Source: Chitinophagales bacterium (GTDB lineage Bacteria; Bacteroidota; Bacteroidia; Chitinophagales; Saprospiraceae). Taken from it: a DNA stretch of 64,000 nt. Shown here piece by piece: positions 57,859 to 64,000 of the stretch (the stretch's first letter is position 1; every line of letters starts with the position of its first letter). The stretch is taken from NCBI GenBank assembly GCA_013297745.1, contig JAAFIM010000010.1, forward strand, positions 18,028-82,027, in the 5' to 3' direction. The notes under the pieces are model-generated. The model worked only from the letters and a program-made list of their open reading frames with translations, was not told the origin of the DNA and ran no database searches. A program made the position numbers and the translations under genes.

Positions 57859-59952
57859 ATGCTTTTTTATCCATTTTTAAAGGAAAATTTAAGTTATACA
57901 CCCGACTTAGAAAAATGTATAACTACGGCGGTTGGCAAACTCCTTAATACACCAACAGACGATAAACACCCAGGTATGCTGCTTGGTATGATACAAAGTG
58001 GAAAGACTAGAGCTTTTATCGGAATTATTGGACTTTGTTTTGATAAAGGCTATGATGTTTGTGTTGTTTATACCAAAGGAACAAAACCGCTATCAAGCCA
58101 AACTTGTAAACGGCTCACTAATGATTTTAAATTTGGTGGGGACGAAATAACTATTTATGACATTATGGCAATGTCTCCTGAGTTAAGCAATTACAAATTA
58201 AGTAAAAAACTTATCTTTGTCGTAAAAAAAGAAACAAATAATATGGATAAATTAAAAAACTTAATTTCACAAAATCAGCTTGAAACAAAAAAAATTCTCT
58301 TTATAGATGACGAAGCTGATTTTGCAAGTATTGGTTTTTTATCTAAAAAAGAACGTACTGAGTTGGCTACCATTCCTAGTAAAATAGACACTATAAGACA
58401 GCTATGCCAAAATAGCAGTTTTTTGCAAGTTACAGCTACTCCTTATTCACTTTATTTACAGCCCTACGGCAACACTCTTGAAGAGTATGAACCTATTCGT
58501 CCAAAATTCACAGAGTTAGTACCCACGCATAGTAAATATATTGGTGGAAAACAATACTTTGAAGATTCACAAGACTCCAATAGCATTTATTCGCATATTT
58601 TCGTAAGAGTTCCACCAAAAGAAATTGAGGTTTTAGGAAAAAAAGATAAACGTTATGTATCTGGTATTTTAACAAGTCCAAATTTAGAAGTCTTTAGAAT
58701 GGCGATTTTGAACTATATTGTGGGAGGCACTATACGCATCTTGCAGGAGGAGAAAGACTATAAGTCAAGCTTTATTATACATAACGGAACAACAACAAAG
58801 GAGCATCAGTGGCAAAAAGAATTATTGGAAAGTCTATTGGAAGTATTTAAAAACAACACTAACTTGCATAGTGATGTAAAAAAATCCTACGATTGTTTCC
58901 AGTTATCAAGCAAATCGGATGATTTTCCTTTGTATGAAAAAGTTTTAGATGAAGTTAAACATCTTATAAGCAAAGGCTTTATTAATGTTATTGTTGTTAA
59001 TTCAAAGCAACAAAAACAAATAGGTACTTTATTAGACGATGACGGACAGCTAAAGTTGGATAGCCCTCTAAATATCTTTATTGGTGGTCAAATTTTAGAC
59101 AGAGGACTAACTATTGAAAACTTAATTGGATTTTTCTACGGTCGCAAGTCGCGGCAACAAGATACTGTTGTGCAGCATCTTAGAATTTATGGCGCGCGTA
59201 GCGAAAAAGATATACGCGTTACAAGGCTATACACTTCCCAAGAAATTTATGATAAATTAGAAAAAATGCATGAATTTGATACAACTTTGCGAGAAGCTTT
59301 TGAGAAAGGAATAAGTGGCGGGGATAATAGCGTAGTTTTTATTGAGAAAGATGGTAGGGGGAAATTCATACCATGTGCTCCAAATAAAATTTATACTGAA
59401 ACAGAATCGCTAAAACCTTACTCGCGCAAGCTGCCTGTTTTCTTTAAAACAAAGTCAAAAACAGACCTAAAGCCGCATTTAGAGCAGATTGAGGCACTAA
59501 TCAAAAATCCGCTTTTATCTGTTGAATCGCCTACTGACCCTTTTTTGTTGGATATTCGTGTAGCTTTTCAAATTCTAGCAGAAATTAATAAAACATTAGT
59601 GGATTATGACACGGAAATTAGAGTTGGTGATTGGCGTGCTTTTATGGAAACTGCTATTGAACGTGCTAATAGTTCTGTAACAAATGTTAATATACAAGAT
59701 AAAATTTATTGTATTGTACGCCGAGACCGCGATATTTCCCGTCTAAAGGCTGATGGGGTAACATTTTCTGCTTCGCCAGACAATGGAGAAACGGATACTA
59801 TTCCAGCAAAAAAAGTAGCAATAGATATTCCTTGTTTAATGCTTATTGAGCAAAAAGGGGAAAAGAATAAAGGTTGGTCGGATACAAAATTTTGGTGGCC
59901 AGTTTTACTCTTGCCAAAAAATACAAAACCCGCTATTTTTGTTTTGGAATAA
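57859..59952 (+). CDS. Stand-alone Z1-domain ATPase/endonuclease-like protein
   Basis: 697 residues from ATG 57859. A SF2-like ATPase core has Walker A GMIQSGKT at 43-50, Walker B FIDDEAD with D150-E152, motif III VTATPYS, and motifs V/VI in GGQILDRGLTIENLIG and QQDTVVQHLRIYGAR. The centre and C-terminus match the Z1 domain, a family found in restriction- and phage-defence-associated proteins. Unlike many Z1 genes, no methyltransferase or nuclease gene is adjacent. Codon use is more AT-rich and lacks the GCGC/CCGC runs common in neighbouring genes, which suggests acquisition. Own promoter and terminator. Confidence 0.85.
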   Translation: MLFYPFLKENLSYTPDLEKCITTAVGKLLNTPTDDKHPGMLLGMIQSGKTRAFIGIIGLCFDKGYDVCVVYTKGTKPLSSQTCKRLTNDFKFGGDEITIYDIMAMSPELSNYKLSKKLIFVVKKETNNMDKLKNLISQNQLETKKILFIDDEADFASIGFLSKKERTELATIPSKIDTIRQLCQNSSFLQVTATPYSLYLQPYGNTLEEYEPIRPKFTELVPTHSKYIGGKQYFEDSQDSNSIYSHIFVRVPPKEIEVLGKKDKRYVSGILTSPNLEVFRMAILNYIVGGTIRILQEEKDYKSSFIIHNGTTTKEHQWQKELLESLLEVFKNNTNLHSDVKKSYDCFQLSSKSDDFPLYEKVLDEVKHLISKGFINVIVVNSKQQKQIGTLLDDDGQLKLDSPLNIFIGGQILDRGLTIENLIGFFYGRKSRQQDTVVQHLRIYGARSEKDIRVTRLYTSQEIYDKLEKMHEFDTTLREAFEKGISGGDNSVVFIEKDGRGKFIPCAPNKIYTETESLKPYSRKLPVFFKTKSKTDLKPHLEQIEALIKNPLLSVESPTDPFLLDIRVAFQILAEINKTLVDYDTEIRVGDWRAFMETAIERANSSVTNVNIQDKIYCIVRRDRDISRLKADGVTFSASPDNGETDTIPAKKVAIDIPCLMLIEQKGEKNKGWSDTKFWWPVLLLPKNTKPAIFVLE

Positions 59953-59957
59953 TGCAC

Positions 59958-59990
59958 AAAACCACCCCTTAAAAGGTGGTTTTTATTTTT
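59958..59990 (+). terminator. Terminator after the Z1-domain gene
   Basis: AAACCACC pairs with GGTGGTTT around CCTTAAAA, followed by a T-rich tract. Confidence 0.8.
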
Positions 59991-60025
59991 TATCGGCTTT
60001 TGTTAGGAATTTCTATTTTTATGCC

Positions 60026-60033
60026 TACTTTTG
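60026..60033 (+). promoter_or_regulatory. -7 box for the M20 peptidase gene
   Basis: TACTTTTG, 27 bp before ATG 60061; it overlaps the GTG of a longer frame. Confidence 0.6.
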
Positions 60034-60060
60034 TGCCAATTTTTAAACAAAAAAGCCAAT

Positions 60061-61452
60061 ATGCAAGCAACTACTGATTATTTAGAACAAAACAAAGCGC
60101 GTTTTTTGTCCGAATTGATGGATTTATTGCGCATACCTTCGGTGAGTGCCGATAGCAAGTATAAAGGGGATGTTTTGCGCACAGCAGAAGCGTTGAAACA
60201 GCGTTTGATAGAAGCGGGGGCGGATAAGGTAGAACTTTGCCCAACTAAAGGTTTTCCGATTTTATACGGGGAAAAAATTATCAATCCTGCGCTGCCTACA
60301 GTTTTGGTGTATGGGCATTACGATGTGCAACCGCCCGACCCGTTGCATTTGTGGGATTCGCCCGCTTTTGAGCCTGTGATTAAAAAAACGGAACTACACC
60401 CTGACGGCGCAATTTTCGCTCGCGGGGCTTGCGACGACAAAGGGCAAATGTATATGCACTTGAAAGCGTTTGAGGCGATGATGCGCACCAATACGCTCCC
60501 TTGCAACGTAAAATTTATGATTGAGGGCGAAGAGGAAGTAGGTTCTGACAACTTGGGACCATTTGTAGAAGCCAACGCACAGAAATTAGCTGCCGATGTG
60601 ATTTTAATCTCTGATACTTCTATGATAGCCAACGATGTGCCTTCAATTACTACAGGTTTGCGAGGTTTGAGTTATTTGGAGGTGGAAGTTACAGGCCCTA
60701 ATCGCGATTTGCACTCTGGCGTGTATGGGGGAGCGGTTGCCAACCCAATCAATACACTTTGCAAAATGATAGCTTCTTTGCACGATGAAAACGGGATGAT
60801 AACGATTCCCAATTTTTACGATAAAGTAGCCGAATTGACAGCAGCAGAGCGCGAAGCGATGAATCAAGCCCCTTTCAATTTGGATAAATACAAAGCGCAT
60901 TTGGATATAGCCGATGTTGCGGGCGAGAAAGGTTATACCACTTTGGAACGCGCCAGCGTGCGCCCAACTTTGGACTGCAACGGCATTTGGGGCGGTTATA
61001 TCGGCGAGGGGGCAAAAACGGTGTTGCCGTCTAAGGCTTACGCCAAAATTTCTATGCGTTTAGTGCCTCATCAAGTTTCTGCCGAAATTACCGAATTGTT
61101 CAAATCGCATTTTGAAAAAATAGCTCCAGCATCTGTAAAGGTAGCAGTTCGCCCTCACCACGGTGGCGAGCCTGTAGTTACGCCCACAGAAGGGATTGAA
61201 TATCAAGCTGCTGCGTTGGCTTATGAAAAAACTTTCAGCAAAACGCCCATTCCTCAACGCGAAGGGGGCAGTATTCCCATCGTGGCTTTGTTCGAGCGCG
61301 TTTTGGGGATTAAGACCGTGTTAATGGGTTTTGGGTTGAACGAAGATGCTATCCACTCGCCCAATGAACATTACGGGTTGTTCAACTATTACAAAGGGAT
61401 AGAAACCATTCCTTATTTTTACCAGTATTATACCGAGTTGAAAACTAAGTAG
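60061..61452 (+). CDS. M20 family metallopeptidase (dipeptidase)
   Basis: 463 residues from ATG 60061 (MQATTDYLEQNKARFLSELM). Zinc-site motifs of the M20A/ArgE-DapE-CNDP clan are present: VLVYGHYDVQPPDP with the first His/Asp, ARGACDDKGQMYMHLKAFEAM, MIEGEEEVGSDNL (catalytic Glu pair) and the distal GFGLNEDAIHSPNEHY with the last histidine. A dimerisation lid lies in the middle (about 195-330). Likely a cytoplasmic dipeptidase or carnosinase-like enzyme. Single gene with promoter and terminator. Confidence 0.92.
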   Translation: MQATTDYLEQNKARFLSELMDLLRIPSVSADSKYKGDVLRTAEALKQRLIEAGADKVELCPTKGFPILYGEKIINPALPTVLVYGHYDVQPPDPLHLWDSPAFEPVIKKTELHPDGAIFARGACDDKGQMYMHLKAFEAMMRTNTLPCNVKFMIEGEEEVGSDNLGPFVEANAQKLAADVILISDTSMIANDVPSITTGLRGLSYLEVEVTGPNRDLHSGVYGGAVANPINTLCKMIASLHDENGMITIPNFYDKVAELTAAEREAMNQAPFNLDKYKAHLDIADVAGEKGYTTLERASVRPTLDCNGIWGGYIGEGAKTVLPSKAYAKISMRLVPHQVSAEITELFKSHFEKIAPASVKVAVRPHHGGEPVVTPTEGIEYQAAALAYEKTFSKTPIPQREGGSIPIVALFERVLGIKTVLMGFGLNEDAIHSPNEHYGLFNYYKGIETIPYFYQYYTELKTK

Positions 61453-61463
61453 TTATAAAATAA

Positions 61464-61501
61464 AAAATCCCCTTTCCAATCGCGGAGAGGGGATTTTTTT
61501 A
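61464..61501 (+). terminator. Terminator after the M20 peptidase gene
   Basis: AATCCCCT pairs with AGGGGATT, followed by seven T. Confidence 0.85.
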
Positions 61502-61511
61502 TCAAAAAAAA

Positions 61512-61966
61512 TTATAAATCTAAACTTTGGGGCAGCATTAGCAAAGAATCTAAGGCTTTGCTATAATCTAATACAGAATTTAAAAAGTAAGTGTGTAATA
61601 GCAGTGTAAATTATTTAAAACATTGGAGTTACGAGAGTGTAGATTTTTACAATAGCACGGGGTTTTATACCCCGTGCGGTAGATAAAATAAACCTTATTA
61701 GTGTTGGGTTTTACACCCAACACTCCAAAAATATACATATTTTATAAAATTTTACTCTTGCGTTGGGTGTAAAACCCAACGCTAATAAGATTTTTCACCG
61801 CGTTGGGTGTAAAACCCCACGCTCTCGCTTATTTTTATAACAAAAAACACATTATTTTTATAATTATAGTACTTAATAGCTTTTATTACACACTCACTTT
61901 CTAAATTCTGTATAACTGTTCATAAAATATGCCCAAGCGGTTTAAATTTCGGTAATAAATTTTAAC
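61512..61966 (-). pseudogene. C-terminal gene remnant split by element B
   Basis: On the minus strand, 61966-61913 reads VKIYYRNLNRLGIFYEQL, and 61571-61512 reads LDYSKALDSLLMLPQSLDL with a TAA stop. The two parts join in frame if element B and one copy of its TAA flank are removed. In-frame stops just upstream (inside the end of the FAD monooxygenase gene) show that the 5' part is gone. The protein it came from is not recognised. Confidence 0.6.
61572..61912. mobile_element. Element B: non-coding inverted-repeat element (MITE-like)
   Basis: 341 bp. The left end (61572-61600, beginning TACAGAATTTAAAAAGTAAG) and the right end (61884-61912) are inverted 29-bp repeats with two mismatches; TAA lies outside on both sides. 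Inside are four hairpins built from GGGGTTTTATACCCC or GTTGGGTTTTACACCCAAC type palindromes (61655-61677, 61701-61723, 61760-61782, 61800-61822), two of which are inverted to each other. There is no coding sequence. It makes up most of the 509-bp gap between the M20 and FAD genes. Confidence 0.8.
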
Positions 61967-63230
61967 TGATTAGTTCTTCAATTTTAGCAATAATTTTCCA
62001 TAAAAATCGCCCTGGTATTTGAGGACCAAAAGATAAACGACTTTTGTTTCGTATTCCAATAAAATTCAGCTTTGCGCCTGCTCTTGCGCGAGCTATTAGG
62101 TCTTTCCACACAGGTACGCGGTCTGAGGAATATTTTTGCAGGGCACTTTTGAAGTTTGGTTTTGCCTTTAGTATTTGTTCTGCAAGTTGGCGACCCAATA
62201 TTTCCGCATCTTCAATAGCGAGGCTGGCGCCCATTCCAATGGTGGGCATAATAGCGTGGGCTGCATCCCCAATCATAATGACATTTCCATAATCATTGTA
62301 AGGTTGGGTAGCAACGTCGCTATCTCGCATTTTCCACAAATAAATTTTAAATGAATTCCAATCTTTGACCCATTTAAACGATTTGCTGAGTATATTGTCT
62401 TGAAAAGAGCAATCTGCTGCCAGCAATTCAGCTATTTTTTGTTTTTGTAAAGCGTCTAATTCTAACCAAGTCAAATTAGGATTAACACCAGCTAAATTCC
62501 AAATTTCGGTTTGAATTTGCTCATCAAATCCAATTCCGACCGCGAAACGATTTTTGCCCATTGGAAAAAATGTAGCTGTGGTAGATTTGCCAAGCACTAG
62601 CAAACATTCTCCCGTATTGGCGGCTTCTTTGAATTCATTGGGTGCATCATTGGGTAGTTCAATTAACATATACAAACAGGAAAAACCCCTATTGTGGATA
62701 TAATTTTCGTGTTTAAAGTAATCTTTTCTCACTATTGAACCAATGCCATCGGCTGCTATCAAAACGTCAAAATCAAAGACTTCATTTTTACCGTCTTTCC
62801 CTTCACAAAAAACATTGACTTTTTCAGGGGAGGCTTGAATAGATTTTACGTTGCATTGGCGATGAATTTTTGTATGACTTAGCAAATTTGTAAGTTCGGT
62901 AAGAAATTCTTGTCGGAGGACAGTTACTGTTAAATCTGGGTTTGTCGCAACACCAAATTTTTGTTTTTTATTAGTTCGTGCATTAAAAAAACTGATACGA
63001 AAGGTATTTAAACCACAAGCTAATGCTTTTTCTTTGATACCAATCTGTTTGAGTGCCAAACAAGCACGAGCTTGAATCCCATATTCAACACCTGGGTAAT
63101 CCATAGCACTTTGATTTTTGTCTAGCAAAGTTATTTCAACTTTTTCCGTGGATTTACAATATGCTTCCAAAGCAAGTGCAGTAACTAATCCCGCAGGGCC
63201 TGCACCAATAATTCCAATTTTAATCGCCAT
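61962..63230 (-). CDS. FAD-dependent monooxygenase (aromatic hydroxylase / TetX-like family)
   Basis: 422 residues. The N-terminal Rossmann motif GIIGAGPAGLVTALALE (about 5-21) binds FAD; a DVLIAADGIGS motif lies in the middle and GDAAHAIMPTIGMGASLAIEDA near residue 310 is the second FAD motif of the class A flavoprotein hydroxylases. Substrates in this family include aromatic acids and tetracyclines; none can be chosen here. Base usage is more AT-rich than in the core genes. A Crp/Fnr-type regulator gene lies upstream on the same strand and may control it. Confidence 0.88.
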   Translation of the reverse strand: MAIKIGIIGAGPAGLVTALALEAYCKSTEKVEITLLDKNQSAMDYPGVEYGIQARACLALKQIGIKEKALACGLNTFRISFFNARTNKKQKFGVATNPDLTVTVLRQEFLTELTNLLSHTKIHRQCNVKSIQASPEKVNVFCEGKDGKNEVFDFDVLIAADGIGSIVRKDYFKHENYIHNRGFSCLYMLIELPNDAPNEFKEAANTGECLLVLGKSTTATFFPMGKNRFAVGIGFDEQIQTEIWNLAGVNPNLTWLELDALQKQKIAELLAADCSFQDNILSKSFKWVKDWNSFKIYLWKMRDSDVATQPYNDYGNVIMIGDAAHAIMPTIGMGASLAIEDAEILGRQLAEQILKAKPNFKSALQKYSSDRVPVWKDLIARARAGAKLNFIGIRNKSRLSFGPQIPGRFLWKIIAKIEELIS

Positions 63231-63257
63231 TTTATTTATTATTTAGATTTAGTACTG

Positions 63258-63265
63258 CAAAGGTA
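63258..63265 (-). promoter_or_regulatory. -7 box for the FAD monooxygenase gene
   Basis: Minus-strand TACCTTTG, 28 bp upstream of the ATG at 63230, so this gene can be transcribed separately from the regulator. Confidence 0.6.
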
Positions 63266-63310
63266 GCAGGTAAAGCTTTTGCAAAAAATGTCAAATGGCA
63301 ATTAATGAAT

Positions 63311-63874
63311 TTATTTGATTTTTTTTCTTAGTCGGCTCAACGAAGTTTGGGTAATTCCTAAATAGGAAGCCAATTGTTTGAGTGGAACTCTTTGAAGTAA
63401 GTTGGATTCTTTCATCATAAAAAGATAGCGTTCTTCAGCTGACAAGGTTTGAAAAGTGATTATACCCTCTACTAAATGTATAAAGTTTGCTTCCCAAATA
63501 AGTCGTCCAAATTCTTGCCAAATGGGGAAATCACGATAAAGCTGTTCCATTTGTTCAGCTTTTATGGTCATCAAAATGGTGTCTTCTATGGCTTGCATAT
63601 TAAATTTGGACGGAACGCGAGCTTTTTGGCTAGATAAATCGGTAAAAAATTCATTTTCTAGTGCTACCCAGCTTGTTATTTCTTGGTCGTTATGATTGAC
63701 ATAAACGCGCAGACCACCAGACTTGACAAAGAAAAAATTGGTTGCGATGTGCCCTTGCTTTAAAGCAAATTTATCCTTTTCTATCTTTAATTCTTTGAAA
63801 TTAGAAATAATCGTTTCCAAATTGTCAGCATTAATTTGTATTTTTGAATTAATAAATTTTTTTAGCGCTTCCAT
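63311..63874 (-). CDS. Crp/Fnr family transcriptional regulator
   Basis: 187 residues. An N-terminal cyclic-nucleotide-binding-like beta roll (ATNFFFVKSGGLRVYVNHND) is followed by a dimerisation helix and a C-terminal helix-turn-helix (VPLKQLASYLGITQTSLSRLRKKI). The short type without a cysteine cluster is common in Bacteroidota and usually controls an adjacent oxidoreductase or transporter gene, here the FAD monooxygenase. The effector is unknown. Confidence 0.88.
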   Translation of the reverse strand: MEALKKFINSKIQINADNLETIISNFKELKIEKDKFALKQGHIATNFFFVKSGGLRVYVNHNDQEITSWVALENEFFTDLSSQKARVPSKFNMQAIEDTILMTIKAEQMEQLYRDFPIWQEFGRLIWEANFIHLVEGIITFQTLSAEERYLFMMKESNLLQRVPLKQLASYLGITQTSLSRLRKKIK

Positions 63875-63908
63875 TTATTAAGTAAATAGACAAAACCAAA
63901 GTAAAAAA

Positions 63909-64000
63909 ATGGAAAAAATAAAATTAGAAGAAAAAGAGAAAAAAGAGCTTGAAAAGTTTATGCTATCAAGTAAAAATGCATACGACAAAAAGCGTGTGGA
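63909..64000 (+). CDS. Start of a gene cut by the window edge, possibly IS630-type transposase
   Basis: Thirty codons are visible: MEKIKLEEKEKKELEKFMLS, then SKNAYDKKRV. The Glu/Lys-rich first helix followed by a KR-rich turn resembles the N-terminal helix-turn-helix entry of IS630-family transposases, but the piece is too short for certainty. It is divergent from the Crp/Fnr gene, 34 bp away. Alternatives are any small HTH protein. Confidence 0.35.
   Translation, partial: MEKIKLEEKEKKELEKFMLSSKNAYDKKRV

Noticed and set aside
1..64000. tRNA or rRNA genes
   Set aside because: Intergenic regions were read on both strands for cloverleaf arms and conserved rRNA segments; none was seen.

Overview
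The window looks like a chromosomal segment of an AT-rich, free-living Bacteroidota, probably a cytophagale, sphingobacteriian or saprospirian-type lineage. Evidence: a type IX secretion C-terminal sorting domain at the left edge; the gliding genes ssb-gldE-gldD in their usual order; the block pheT / small coiled-coil protein / zapA / rny; a Bacteroidota-type homogentisate dioxygenase; no Shine-Dalgarno sequences; and many -7 boxes of the Bacteroidota form TAnnTTTG a short distance before start codons.

Layout. 1-10 kb: the end of a secreted protein, then one long operon for an ABC-transporter-dependent surface polysaccharide (Wzm/Wzt-like pair, acyltransferase, methyltransferase, epimerase, three glycosyltransferases, asparagine-synthase-like amidotransferase), followed by lpxH. 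12-17 kb: pheT, coiled-coil protein, zapA, rny. 17-27 kb: DUF4349-like lipoprotein, hmgA, a large fibre-like S74-chaperone protein, a small glycan-decoration operon, and dnaN. 27-37 kb: a WG-repeat caspase, a leucine-rich-repeat protein, rlmB, gldD/gldE/ssb, and an overlapping histidine kinase/response regulator pair. 37-49 kb: TPR and SH3-like envelope proteins, two fatty-acid-hydroxylase (sterol desaturase) paralogues, a DASH cryptochrome, two tandem cytochrome c lipoproteins, a possible small primase-fold protein and nadD. 50-60 kb: divergent genes for a sphingosine-phosphate-lyase-like enzyme and a neutral ceramidase, two long LRR proteins, a PLP racemase-fold enzyme and a stand-alone Z1-domain ATPase. 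60-64 kb: an M20 peptidase, then a probably acquired stretch (FAD monooxygenase, Crp/Fnr regulator, start of a possible IS630-type transposase).

The most unusual content is between the genes. I find several non-coding, terminal-inverted-repeat elements of about 210-340 bp with no transposase. Family A (17335-17600, 39163-39373, 45249-45534) shares a 14-bp terminal repeat and appears to make 3-bp target duplications; one copy sits between a promoter and its gene and another completes a stop codon. Family B (61572-61912) splits a reading-frame remnant with an in-frame TAA duplication. Elements C (44430-44701) and D (40958-41179) are different again. Several are built from arrays of perfect short palindromes. 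A 43-bp tandem array (46901-47136) precedes one of the fatty-acid-hydroxylase genes. No tRNA, rRNA or CRISPR array was seen.
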